A stretch of 64,000 bases of DNA from positions 64,344,351 to 64,408,350 of the forward strand of contig CM053162.1 in assembly GCA_028571685.1 (NCBI GenBank), read 5' to 3'. Both the position numbers and the translations under genes were made by a program. This DNA is from Heterohyrax brucei. Lineage: Eukaryota > Chordata > Mammalia > Hyracoidea > Procaviidae. The notes under the pieces are model-generated. The model had not been told where the DNA came from and made no database searches. It saw nothing but the letters and a program-made list of their open reading frames with translations. Below are positions 22,298 to 33,306 of this stretch, piece by piece. Every line of letters begins with the position of its first letter. Positions within the stretch are counted from its first letter, which is position 1.

Positions 22298-24716
22298 GTT
22301 ACCATTAACTTTATATAGAAATAGAAGAAGCTCTGGATAGGTAAAGCACTATTGAAGAAGAAGAATAAAGGAGGATGACGCGCATTATCTGACTTCAGAA
22401 ACTACTACATAGCTATGGTAATCAAAACAGTCTGATAGTGGTGCAACAATTGATACACTGGACAGTGGAACAGAATTGAGAACCCAGATATAAATCCATC
22501 CAATGATGGTCACCTGATCTCTGACAATGGCCCAAAGTCTACCAAATGGGGAAAAGACAGTCGTTTTCACAAATGGTTCTGGCAAAACTGGATGTCAATC
22601 TGCCAAAAATGAAACCGGACCCATACCTCACACCATATACACAAAATCTAATTCAAAATGGATGAAAGATGTAAGTGTAAAGCCCCAAACTATAAAGTTC
22701 ATAAAAGAAAAATAGGGTCAATACTAAAGGCCCTTGTGCATGGTACTAACAGGATACAAGCCTTAACTTACAGAACACGAACTGCTTTGAGACTTATCTC
22801 AAGTGGCCTATTTCTGAAAATGATTAAATATACATATATGCCACCAGAGAAAATGATTAATTGGGATCCTATAGAAAATAAATAGTACGGTCATCAAAAG
22901 ATTTCACCAAAGAGTAAAAGGAGAACCTATAGAGTAGGAGAAAAAAAAAAGGTTATTATAAATCATACAAAGGTCTAATCTCTAAAATCTACAAGGAAAT
23001 GCAGTATCTCTGGAAAGAAAAAATACTAATTAAAAAATGAGCAAAGGAAATGAACAGACACTTCACTAGGGAAGACACACGAGCAACCAACAGACATATG
23101 AGGAAATATTCTTGATCAGTAGCCATTAGACAAATGCAACCCCAAATCACCATCAGATACCATGTTATGCCAGCATTTCTAGCATAAATTACAAAAATAG
23201 CAAATAGAAAATGCTACACAGACTGCAAGGAGATCAGAACTCTCATGCATTGGTGGTGGGAAGGCAAAAAAAAAGATACAACCATTTTGGAAAACAATAT
23301 GATACTTCCTTAGAAAGCCAGAAATGAAGATAACATATGATCTGTCAGTCTCAGTCCTAGGACCAGATCCTAGAGAAATAAGAGTCGTTGCATGAGTAGA
23401 CATAGGTACTCCTGTGTTCACTGCAGCATTGTTGACAATAGCAAAAAGATGGAAACAATCTAGATGCCCACCAACAGATGAATGGATAAACAGACTGTGG
23501 TACCTACACACAATGAAGTATTCACAACAACGATGAATCTGTGAGCCATCTCATGACATAGTAGAAGCTGGGGGGCATTATGATGAGTGAGATGAGTCAA
23601 TCAGAAGTCGTCAAATATTGTGTGAGATCACTACTATAAAAAGTCACAGAAAGGCTTACACATAAAAAGAAATAGTCTTTGATGGTTGACAGAGAGGGAA
23701 GGGGTGGTACAGAAAACCACTGAATAGATGATAGATAAGTGGGCATTTTGGTGGAGGGTAAGCACATACACAATACTGAGGAAGCCAGCACAAGCTGTAC
23801 AAGGCAGGGTCATGGAAGCTGCGTAGACACATCCAAATTACCCGAGAGATTAACTGCTGGGCTGAGGGCTGTGGAGACCAGGGTCTCATGAACATCTACC
23901 TCAATTGCCACGATATGGTTTATAAACAACACGCTCTTCATGCTTAAGCATAAAAACGATTGTGGACGTGACACGAAACCAGGCAGTGTTTCGTTGTGCG
24001 TATGGTCGCTACGAGTCAGAACCAACTCCATGGCACCTAACAACACAACAACAACAAACATGTTCTACATTCTGCTTTGATGACTAGTGTCTGGGATCTT
24101 AAAAGCCTGTGAGTGGCCGTTTAGAATACTCCACTGGTTGTATCCCCTCAGGAGCAAGGAGGAATGAAGGAAACTAAAGAAACAAGGGAAAGATGAGTTC
24201 CAAGGACTAATGGATCGTGTCTACAACGGCCTATAGCTGACTGAACCCAGTATAACTAGCTGGTACCCAGCTACCACAACCGAGTGCTCACACAAGGATC
24301 ACAACAGAGGATCCTGGACAGAGCTGGAGAAAAACATAGAACAAAACTCTAACTCAAAAAGAAAAATCAGAATTGCTGACCTGACAGAGACTAGAGAAAC
24401 ACTTAAGAGTATGACCCAGGACACCCTTTCAGCTCAGTACTGAAGTCAGTTCTGAGGTTCACCCTTCAGCCAAAGACTGGAGAGACCCATAAAAGAAAAT
24501 GAGATTAAGGGAGCAAGTCAGTCCAGGGGCACGGACTAGAAGATGTGAAGGAAGAGGAAGGCTGATAAAAGGAAATCCAACGTTGAGAAGGGAGACGGTT
24601 GGCGTCTTGTGGGATTGTTAACCAATGCCATAAAACAATATGTGTTCTAGTTGTTGAATGAGAAACTAGTTTGTTTTGTAAACCTTTTTCTTTAGTATAA
24701 TAAATAAAAACAAAAA
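22298..24716 (+). mobile_element. Afrotherian L1, ORF2 C-terminus and 3'UTR
   Basis: 5'-truncated sense copy. Its start matches the sister copy at about 34.62 kb (GAAGAGGCTCTAGATAAG-like). ORF2 C-terminal coding runs to about 23640 with several stops, then the 3'UTR, ending at 24716 with AATAAATAAAAACAAAAAAA. TAATTTTC-type words on both flanks (about 22286 and 24721) may be a short target-site duplication. An RTE 3' tail interrupts the 3'UTR at about 23936-24058. Confidence 0.85.
23936..24058 (+). mobile_element. RTE 3' tail nested in L1 3'UTR
   Basis: TTCATGCTTAAGCATAAAAA, CGATTGTGGACGTG, CCAGGCAGTGTTTCGTTGTG, GAGTCAGAACCAACTCCATG, GCACCTAACAAC and a CAA-repeat tail: about 120 bp of RTE 3' end. 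L1 3'UTR sequence resumes with TGTTCTACATTCTGCTTTGA. Confidence 0.85.
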
Positions 24717-24954
24717 AACCTAATTTTCATAAAGAAAACTTCTTTTCCAGAGAAAATGTAGTTGAATAGCACAATGAAATAATTTTGTGATTTTTCCCCT
24801 TTCCTCTCCTATTTGCTACAGTTATATCAAAACTAGGCTATTTATAGTCAAGATGATTAGAAAAAGTGGCTATTTAAAAAAATGAATAATCTACCTCTAG
24901 TTTGAGGTAAAGAATCTTATTATTTATCTATGTTCAAAGAAATTTCAGGGAACA

Positions 24955-25215
24955 TTCAGAAGCCATGTAATAGAAGGAAGGACTTGAACTTACACAGACC
25001 TGAGAGTGATACTGACTCTCCCACTTCCTAGTCTGACCACCTGCATCTTTAATTAAGTTTTTCCAGAATTGTCTTTTTCATCGGAAAAAATAAGGAGAAT
25101 ATTACTTCTTTTCTCATATTTGCAGTGAAGATAAAAAGAGATGAGTCACACAGATTATCCATCAGGGTGCCTTAGACACAGTAGAGATTTCACAAATACC
25201 AAATCCTTTCTTTCA
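24955..25215 (+). mobile_element. MIR-like SINE fragment
   Basis: Blocks in MIR order: ACAGACCTGAGAGTGATACT, CTCCCACTTCCTAGTCTGAC and CAGGGTGCCTTAGACACAGT. Diverged. Confidence 0.5.
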
Positions 25216-25289
25216 AGTCCAGCTTTGAAGCTGTCAACCAAAAAAAGAAATACCAAACCATTTATTAAAAGGTAGAACAACTCTGTATT

Positions 25290-25490
25290 TGAAAAAACTA
25301 GGTATAGAGCCAACCTGCCTGAGTTCAAATATAGATTAAAAAGATTGGCTTGCTATTTAACCTTGGCAAGTTACTCAACTTTTTTATGCTTTAGTTTCTT
25401 TACTTGTAAAGCATGGATAATAGACATGTCTACTTCATATCATTATTATATAAGTGAGTGGACTTTGGAGGTACTTAGTACTTTTTAATT
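25290..25490 (+). mobile_element. MIR SINE fragment
   Basis: ACCTTGGCAAGTTACTCAAC, TTTAGTTTCTTTACTTGTAA and GGATAATAGACATGTCTACT follow the MIR core in order. Confidence 0.75.
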
Positions 25491-25534
25491 TTACCAACCA
25501 GCTATTCATTTGTGATAATGTGGTGGCTTATGTG

Positions 25535-25882
25535 ACGTGGAACCTATGCCACCAATATTTCAAACACCAGTGAGGTCACTCATAATGAGCAGGTTTAACT
25601 AAAGCTTACAAACTAAAGCAAACTAGAAAGAAAGACTTGCTGATCTACTTTCAAAAATTAGCCAATGCAAACCCCGTGGATCACAACAGACTACTGTCTG
25701 ATAGAGTCCTGAAAGATGAGTCACCTGTGTTAGAAGGCACTCAAAATACACAGTGACCACAATAAAGGACTTGAATGAAACAACTATTATGAAGGTGGAA
25801 CAGGACCAGGCAACATTCCGTCATGTTGCTTGTGAGGTCACTATGACTTGAAGTTTACAGTGGCAACTAATAACATATGTTA
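25535..25882 (+). mobile_element. tRNA-Gly-type SINE with RTE tail, second copy
   Basis: The body AGAAAGAAAGACTTGCTGAT, CAAAAATTAGCCAATGCAAA then CCCCGTGGATCACAAC matches the element at 272. The end GGACCAGGCAACATTCCGTC, TTGTGAGGTCACTATGACTT matches the RTE 3' tail. The head is eroded. This copy shows how the family ends. Confidence 0.65.
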
Positions 25883-26244
25883 GTTAATAGCTGTTATTTT
25901 GTAGCTATTGTTAATAATACATCTCACAATGTACAAGCCCTCCTCTGAGTTCTTGGTTAATATAGATAAGTCATATCTACTAAACCAATTAATAATTTTA
26001 AAATACATTTAAAGAAAGTATATAAATTACTTATTTGGAAAGATTGCTTTATAACACTTTTGAATACCTTTAAAATACATCATTCATCAACTATTTTCAT
26101 TTCCTGATCTATTACTAGTAAGAAATATATTTTCATTTTTATAGAATTAGTTATGATTGACATAAAATCAATAAAATATGACTTAAAATAATATTGTTAC
26201 TCAAGCGTTTCATGAGTTTAAACTTTGTATTAACTTTTAAAAAG
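25883..26244. other. AT-rich stretch, nothing recognised
   Basis: No coding or repeat signal seen. Confidence 0.4.
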
Positions 26245-26446
26245 AAAATTCACAGCTATTGAGTCAATTCCAACTCATAGCAACCCTGTAAGACAGAATA
26301 AGCTGCCCCACGTTTTTTCCAAGGCTGTAAATCTTTACAGAAGCAAATTGCCACATATTTCTCCCATACAGCAGCTGGTAAGTTTAAACTACTGATCTTT
26401 TGATTAGCAGCTGAGTGCTTTAAACACTGTGCCATCAGGACTCCTT
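26245..26446 (-). mobile_element. AfroSINE, long subtype
   Basis: Tail GAGTCAATTCCAACTCATAG on the left, the extra block TAAATCTTTACAGAAGCAAA in the middle, and the worn head TGTGCCATCAGGACTCC on the right. Confidence 0.85.
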
Positions 26447-27858
26447 CTGCTTTTATTAGTCCACATTTATTTCAGTTAATCATACCCAACACACTTCTCC
26501 AGTTCAGCAGACACTTGGAGGCCAATGGAAGTACCAATTATTGAAGGCATATTGTTATCAGATACACAAACACACCTAAGAGATGAGAATTTGCCAATGG
26601 GTTATCCATTCTGGTTAAATTATTTGGGGTTCCAGCCTAGTAAAATTCTTCTTGAAGCACAGCTGAGTTTCCAGTGTCCTCTCAGCTGGTGAAAAATGAG
26701 TACACTAGCCAACTTTTGTCTGAAACTAAATTAGAAATGAACTTTGAAGAAAGGAATTCCTCACTGGTGCTTCCAGGGCAAAAATAAGACCTTAGAAATG
26801 AATTAAAGTCTGGTCTTGTATTCATCGAAGTAACTATTGTTAGAAATATTCATTTACGTGAACATAAAATGTAATGTTGGCACTTCCAACCCCAAAGCCA
26901 ATTTTATCCTTGATTAGAAAAAAAAAAAAAACAACGAAATACAGTATTGGAAGCAGTGATGCCATCCAGTCATGAGGATGCCCTCTAAGAGGGTAGTGAT
27001 GATTTCTTCAAACACTCACAATCTTGCTAAAATCCTGTAAGCCCTTTACCATAAATACTTATGCGTTTGCTTGAAAATTTTTATGAACAAATAATGGAAA
27101 AAGTAGTTCTGCTTTAGAGTTCACTCTATTTCCAAGTGCTGCAAAACCAAATAGAAAGGAAAAGGAAGAAAGAAGAAAGCAAGAAAGGATTTAAGGACAG
27201 AAAAATCCCAGCAGAGTAAGAGAAAACAGCATGTCATCGGAGGGAATTGTCAAGCAGGTAAAGAGACCGTGAAGGATATGAAGTATTTTGGCAAATCCAC
27301 AAGCATAAATAGATTCAAATTTTGGTTATTTCTGAAGCCAGAGAAAGTGAAGGTCTCTCACGTGACGTGTCCTTGTTATTTCTAAGTAGCTTGAGAGTCA
27401 CCTGAAATAATAGGATCAAAAGACAATACACTCTAGCTCATGGTATCAGAGAAACATACAGTCTGACAGAAATCTCAGGCATAGACTATTAGGTGTCATT
27501 AAGTTGGTCTGAGACCACAGAGCAATGACCAGCTTGCTCTTCCAGTATTCAAATTATTGGGTGGCAGATTTGGATGCAGAGACTCCAGAGAAAGCATCAT
27601 TTTAGAAGCAAACATGCACACTGAATAACTGAGTGTGACCCAACTGTTGATTCCACTCTCCTTTGACGTGTTTTCTCTTTCTTCAAAAAAACATGGGGTG
27701 TATTACTGGTTAAAAATCTTCAGTATCCTTTTCTTAGTACCCTATGCTTCCCATTTGATTTTCAGTGTAGGGGAGAAGTTGTGCTTAAATGAAAACTCTG
27801 CATTGTCTAGAACACATCTTTTTGTGGTACCAGATTTTGGTTCTATAGGTGCTATTTT
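26447..27858. other. No gene or confident repeat
   Basis: About 1.4 kb. Short frames here show no known domain. An A-run lies at 26920-26932. Confidence 0.4.
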
Positions 27859-28605
27859 GTGAGGTCTGACAACATAGTTTGTGAACTTACTACTGCATGC
27901 TTACGTTGGCAGCAATGTACAAACAACTCAGTAAGGTTTCATAGCCTTGGTATACCAGCGTCTCACAGCTGTGTCCCTGTCGAGATGTGGCCGTGTCTTG
28001 CTGAGTGCTGTTCATTGCTGTTGGTGCATGTTTTTGTGTGCCATTGCAAGAATGTTGGAACTGGAATTAGAGCAATGGATGAGCAATAAATTTCTTGTTA
28101 AAAAGAGTGGAAGTGAAATCGGGCACATGTTAGTCAAAGTTTATGGGGATAAAGCCATGAAGAAAGCAATGTACAAGTGGACTAAACATTTTTCTGAGGG
28201 GAGAGAAAGCATCACTGATAAAGAGCTCAGGGTGGCCAGTAATGAATAGAACCGACAAAAGCATTGCAAAAATTTGCCAAATTGTATGTCAAAATCACCA
28301 GCTGACTGTGAAAAGCATAGTGCACCAAGTAAATATCATAGAGAAACAATTAGGAACATCTGAACTGATAATCTTGGCATGAACAAGGCATGTGCAAAAA
28401 CGGTCCTGAAGCTCACCAACAAACACAAGCAAAAGAGAGTGAAAGTTTGCCAAGGCTTTCTGGAGAGGCAAGAAGATGTTTTGGGCTGTGTTATCACTGG
28501 TGATAAAGCACAGGTATTCCAATACATCCATGAAACAAAGCATCCAGGTGCACAATAGAAGTCAGCCAATTCTCCAAGACTAAAAGTTCTGTCAGTTCAA
28601 ATCAA

Positions 28606-28619
28606 AAGTCTCAAGGATG
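28606..28619. repeat. Target-site duplication of nested L1, left
   Basis: AAGTCTCAAGGATG, repeated perfectly at 28816-28829. Confidence 0.95.
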
Positions 28620-28815
28620 ATCTCTTACAGGAGGAAGGGGAGTAGGTGGAGAGAAGGGGATAGGAGATTGTTGGGAGGATGAGGCACATATGGAGCAGAC
28701 AGGAGGAGTGTGCTGTTTCCAGGCAAGGAGAGCAGTGGGAGCTGCATATAGGTGGGCATGTAAATTTATATGGGAATGTACATTTTCATTCAATCATAAT
28801 AAAAAATAAATAAAT
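28620..28815 (+). mobile_element. L1 3'UTR end inserted in mariner
   Basis: 196 bp ending AATAAAAAATAAATAAAT. It is the sense counterpart of the antisense L1 3' end at 13215-13400 (shared TGTAAATTTATATGGGAATG versus its reverse complement). Perfect 14-bp target-site duplications. Confidence 0.93.
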
Positions 28816-28829
28816 AAGTCTCAAGGATG
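28816..28829. repeat. Target-site duplication of nested L1, right
   Basis: Partner of 28606-28619. Confidence 0.95.
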
Positions 28830-29629
28830 TTGCCAGCCTCTCTTGATACCAGAGGGATTGTTCATTAAGAATTTATGCCAACTAGGCAAACAGCTAACCA
28901 AGTTTATCTTGTGGAAGTGCTGAGTGAAAAATGCTGAGTGAAAAAGGCAGACAAAAAAGACCTGAACTTTTCACCAACAACTCATGGTTCTTGCCTCACA
29001 ACAATGCACCAGCTCACATGGCACACTCTCTCACATGTGAGAGAGTTTTTAGCCAGTAAACAAATAACTGCATTGGAACACCCTACCGACTCACCTGATC
29101 TGGCCCCAATGGCTTTTTTTCTCTATAGAAAGATGAAGGAATATTGAAAGAGAGACATTTTGATGACATTCAGGCCATTAACAGTCATGATGACAGGTCT
29201 GATGGCAATTCCAGACAATGAGTTCTACAATTGCTTTGAAGGGTGGACTGGGAGCCAGCATCGATACATAGCTTCCCAAGGGGAGTCCTTCAAAGGTGAC
29301 CATAGTGATATTCGCCAATAAGGTATGTAGCATTTCTTTCTACCATGAGTTCTCACAAATTTAATTGTGAGACCTCATATAACTGTCCAAGTTGAAGATA
29401 AACAGTAGCAATGAAAAATAGTTCCGGTCTAGAGTCTTGCAAATTTTATGCAGTGGGGGTTCATTTCCCAATGTGTATGCTGCTAATGTGGCCTCCATTT
29501 GCACATTTATTTATCCATGCTCTGCCTTGAGTATTAAGTTAAATAACATCTTTAGCACATCTATTTTGGTTGTTGTACACATGAGCCTCTCTCTCCTCAA
29601 TTAAACTGATGTGAAGCCCTAGCAAACAC

Positions 29630-29795
29630 TCTTTTATAACCTCTCATTGCTTTATAGGTAAGTAAACTGAGTTTCAAGCGGCCAAACGACTCTAACAATC
29701 CACACAGGTAGAGCTAAGACCACAACTAACCAAGGCCTTCCAACTAAGTCCTTTCCCTATGCTGATTCTCTGCCATACTAACAACAACATGAATT
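29630..29795 (-). mobile_element. MIR-like SINE fragment, antisense
   Basis: TTATAGGTAAGTAAACTGAG, CCACACAGGTAGAGCTAAGA, and CTATGCTGATTCTCTGCCAT follow the antisense MIR order. Confidence 0.6.
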
Positions 29796-30204
29796 GCCTT
29801 TCTACAGGGTGGACAGTTTATAGTCCAGGGAATAGCTGAATAATAATGAAATTCCAGGCATTCATACCTTGGTGTATACAGAAGCCCAGTGTTTTGAGAG
29901 AGAAAGGAGCTGTCCTGGACATCCTGTCATCTTGGAAAATGAATCTTTCAAGGTGATATCTAATTCACTAATATGTAAAGTGAGCTCTCTGTGTAAAGTA
30001 GAGAAAATGGTAAGATCTGAAAATTAAATGACAGCCCAGGAATCACTGGGAGCTAATAATTATGCTGGCTTCTCCTCCTGATTCCAAAGTGCAAACATGC
30101 TTTAAACAGATTGCCAGTACCCCAGGGAAGAAAAAAGGAAATGGCTGGATTAAAGTCAGAAAGCAGGGAGCCAAAAAAATCTAGTATTCATTACCATCCC
30201 CATC
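29796..30204. other. No gene or confident repeat
   Basis: Mixed sequence, nothing recognised. Confidence 0.4.
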
Positions 30205-30315
30205 AATGAATATTTATCGAGCTCCCACAGAGAACCTAGTATAAAGGCTGAGGAATTCAGAGAAGTAAATACAATTTAAAGCAGTAAAAGTTCTCCCTAT
30301 TGCAAGCCTGGCACA
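30205..30315 (+). mobile_element. L2-like LINE 3' fragment
   Basis: CAATGAATATTTATCGAGCT then TCCCACAGAG follows the familiar L2 3' end (AATATTTATTGAGCACCTAC). Confidence 0.5.
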
Positions 30316-30542
30316 TGGCAGGAGGGAAAAACCCCGGGTGCCAAAGGAAGTAAAGGAGAGAGCCACCAAAAGGCAGACTGTTCTTCTCGACTTTCAGAAT
30401 AAAAGAAATCCTTTCCCAATATGGAGTTAGTTCCACATTTTTTCATTTCTTTGTTTGTTTAACTATTTGAAACTAAAGTTAAAGTCTATTCTTTAATTTG
30501 CAGGTTCAGTACAGCTACTTAGGTATCTTCTGAAAACTTACA

Positions 30543-30698
30543 GTCAGAAAACCCCACTGCCATCAAGTGGATTCTGACTCAGCAATCCTATAGGACAGGT
30601 TAGAACTGCCTCATAGGGTTTCCAAGGAGTTCCTGGTGGATTCAAACTGCCATCCTTTTGGTTAGCATAGCACTTAACCCCTATACTACCAGATTTCC
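30543..30698 (-). mobile_element. AfroSINE
   Basis: Tail CACTGCCATCAAGTGGATTC to head ACTACCAGATTTCC. AACTTACA at 30535-30542 repeats at 30699-30706 as a short target-site duplication. Confidence 0.9.
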
Positions 30699-30818
30699 AA
30701 CTTACAAGAGCCTTTAAATTCTCAAATTCAGTTATATTTTGATATGTGTCCTGAAGAATAATAAAATAATAGCATTGGTAGGTAACTCTAGTGAAAGCCT
30801 CCTTTACAAAAGTCTAAC

Positions 30819-31013
30819 AAGCTTTGGTGGTACAAGGGCTAGGCACTCCACTGCTAAAGAAGAAGTTGGTGACTGGAACCCATCAATGACTCCGTAGGAG
30901 AAAGACCTGGACATACATTCCATATAGACCACAGCCTAGGAAACCCAATGGGACAGTTCTACTGTGCCATATTGAGTCATTATGTGCCAGAATTGATTCT
31001 ACAGCATCCAACA
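30819..31013 (+). mobile_element. AfroSINE, long subtype, old
   Basis: AGCTTTGGTGGTACAAGGGC, the extra block ACCTGGACATACATTCCATA, the body GGAAACCCAATGGGACAGTT and the tail CAGAATTGATTCTACAGCAT then CCAACAACAATG, which is RTE-like. Confidence 0.8.
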
Positions 31014-31198
31014 ACAATGTAGGGTTTGGGCTATACAAGAAAACGGCACTTCATGACAAGTCGTGTTCTAAAAGCAAAGTGTTGTCACTTGGTGAAGAGG
31101 TTGTGTTTTGAACCTTAGATATAAATTCCAACTTTCAATTAAATGACTGTGTCAGTATCTCGTGCCATAATTTGAAAGGATTTTGGGCTTACTTTACA

Positions 31199-31366
31199 TG
31201 GAAACTTTGGTTGCCAAGTGGTTAAGCACTGTGGCTGTTAACAAAAAGCTTGCAGTTCAAATCCACCAGGATCTCCTTGGAATCTCCATAGGGCAATTCT
31301 ACTCTGTCTATATGGTCATTATGAGTTGGAATTGACTTGATGGCAATGGGTGGGGTTTGATTTAGT
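31199..31366 (+). mobile_element. AfroSINE
   Basis: GGAAACTTTGGTTGCCAAGT, TGCAGTTCAAATCCACCAGG, ATGAGTTGGAATTGACTTGA then TGGCAATGGG. Confidence 0.92.
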
Positions 31367-32036
31367 CTTAGATGGCTAGCCATGCACATAGAAGCCTGCA
31401 AATTCTTAGAAGAGTCTTGACTTGACTCACTTAGCTCGTAAAGAAGCAGATCTCGTGGCCTTCTTTCAGGGGTGTCTTGTAAAACAAGGTAAAAATTCTG
31501 TTCCTACTAAATTACTGGGACAGCTGATGCCCCATTCCTCTCTAGAAAAGATGGTTCTGGTGCTCTGGGGACACCCAGGCTTGTAAAATGACATCCCTAC
31601 CTTGACCCTTCAAGCCACACCTGTCCTTTGGCATAAACCTCAGCTATAATCCTGGTAAGATGGGATGATTATTCTGTGTCATTTCCTTATACCAGCCTAG
31701 GAAGGAGGGTGATAACACTAAGGCTGACTTAGATATTAACCATATCTGGCTACCTGTGTTCTCAACAGAAGTGCATATTCAGTTTGATGAAAAATGACTT
31801 GCTTTTTTTTCACTTTTGGAATAAGGAAACTAGAACTGAGTTATTACTGATGAGGCCATTTGCCATGGAAATACCACAGGGTAGCACGTGCCTATTTGGT
31901 GGGCCTTCCTTATATACTTAGAGATGACCCAGTGATGAGGATGCTGTTGTTCTATGAACCATTTCTTCTTTTACTGTCTCTATTTACTCTGTTTACCCTG
32001 CTCCTACCTCAATCCCTTTCTTCTGAATTATTTTTT
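31367..32036. other. No gene or confident repeat
   Basis: Mixed sequence. A 64-codon frame at 31860-32054 has no recognisable domain. Confidence 0.4.
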
Positions 32037-32044
32037 CTAATCCA

Positions 32045-32252
32045 AGGTTTCTGAACCTCTATGCTGTTGACAGTTTGGACTAGATAAATTTTTTGTCATG
32101 GGAGACACTTTTGTACATTTTAAGAAGTTTAACATCATCTTTACTCTGTACCCATTACATTCTGGTTGTAATCCCTGTGTTGGGACAACCAATAATGTAT
32201 CCAGACTTGGTGAAATTTCTTGAGAGACAAAATCATCCCCAGATGAGAACCA
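32045..32252 (+). mobile_element. MER5A-like hAT (Charlie) DNA transposon remnant
   Basis: GCTGTTGACAGTTTGGACTA, TTTAAGAAGTTTAACATCAT, TGGGACAACCAATAATGTAT and AAAATCATCCCCAGATGAGA match MER5A in order, ending GAGAACCACT. CTAATCCA (32037-32044) and CTAATTCA (32253-32260) form an 8-bp target-site duplication with one change, the hAT length. Confidence 0.85.
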
Positions 32253-32260
32253 CTAATTCA

Positions 32261-32671
32261 GGTCTTTATATGTATGTATTCCTTCCAATTTTGTCATAAA
32301 AAGCTGTACTGAGACAAGATCACTTCAACTCTCTAGTCAACCATTCTCAAATGTTTAATATTTGTGAACTCTTCTACATGTTATCCCTCTTCATTCATGT
32401 TGACTTGTTCAATTAATGATGAATTGCTGAATTAATGAAAGAATGTCATTAATATTAATGGTCTGAAGTTACATTCTCTTGAGAAAACTGTCTACTCTCT
32501 GAGAGCATTTTCTTCAAGCACAATAGTAACATACATTCAGTGAAGAAGTCACCCAAGTCATCTGTTACTAACTTTAGTTCTTTCCTATAAAGAATCAATT
32601 AGGACTGAGGAAGAAAACTCAGCTGATCAGGGCCCTAATATTCTATGTCAAGACCCTCCACTAGGTCTTTG
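32261..32671. other. No gene or confident repeat
   Basis: AT-rich sequence, nothing recognised. Confidence 0.4.
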
Positions 32672-33089
32672 TCCTAGTCACCTGGTACTGCTCTAACAGA
32701 AAATACAAGGGGAAGGTTTCATGAAGAGAAGCTTTATTAAGACAGTCTGGTAAGCTGCAAATCCATTTATAAATTGTAAGTCCATTCAGTAAGAGAACTT
32801 ATCACAGTCCAGTAGGCTGAGTCCAAATCCAGTGAAAGCATCTCGGCACAGGAACCTCGGGTCCAAAGGACGTGCTCTGCTCCCAGTGCTTCTCTCTCTG
32901 TGGTATGAGACTCCCAACTTCCTCAGCTCACTTCTCTCCCTTATAACCCACAAGCTTGTAGCTTGAGACTGCCTCACTAACACAACTGTTGCCCATTCTC
33001 CATCATGAATCTCATGGAGGCAGGATTCAAAACACTTGGGAGAAATGGCACCATATTGGGACTCATAGCCAAATCAAATCAACACATAC
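32672..33089 (-). mobile_element. LTR (ERVL-like), antisense, solo
   Basis: On the minus strand it starts TGTTGATTTGATTTGGCTAT, has AATAAAGCTTCTCTTCATGA near its end and finishes in CTGTTAGAGCAGTACCAGGT then GACTAGGACA, close to the 3' end of the LTR at 38.47 kb. No internal region flanks it. Confidence 0.65.
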
Positions 33090-33095
33090 ATTTCT

Positions 33096-33107
33096 GGGGG
33101 GGGGGGG
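33096..33107. repeat. Poly(G) run of 12
   Basis: A pure G12 lies between the LTR and the L1. Confidence 0.9.
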
Positions 33108-33306
33108 CATAATTCAGTGAAAGAGGCCCTTGGACAACAAAATAATGAAAATTAGAGCAGAGTTAAATGAAATAAAAAATAGAAAAATAATCAAAAGTCT
33201 TTAGAGCAAAAGCTGACTCTTTGAAAAGATCAACAAAATTGATAAACATTGGCTAACCTGACAAAGTAAAAACTCAAAAGGGAGCAAATAACCCAAAAGA
33301 AAGGAA

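Larger units (their letters stand above)
28050..29250 (+). pseudogene. Mariner transposase, inactivated
   Basis: The N-terminal DNA-binding region reads KFLVKKSGSEIGHMLVKVYG then WTKHFSEGRESITD (28083-28230), typical of mariner transposases. The catalytic region shows GCVITGDKAQVFQYIHETKH at 28493-28552, where the family has GDESW, so the position after the Asp is Lys and not Glu. The C-terminal part reads FLASKQITALEHPTDSPDLA and FFLYRKMKE (29046-29147). Stops (for example just after 28246 and near 28361) and the L1 insertion at 28620 destroy the frame. Confidence 0.8.
27859..29378 (+). mobile_element. Mariner DNA transposon, near full length, with nested L1
   Basis: Terminal inverted repeats: GAGGTCTGACAACATAGTTT on the left and, on the right, CACAAATTTAATTGTGAGAC then CTC. 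Removing the 196-bp L1 insertion and one duplication leaves about 1.3 kb, the usual mariner length. The same family gave the shorter element at 9.9 kb. Confidence 0.85.
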
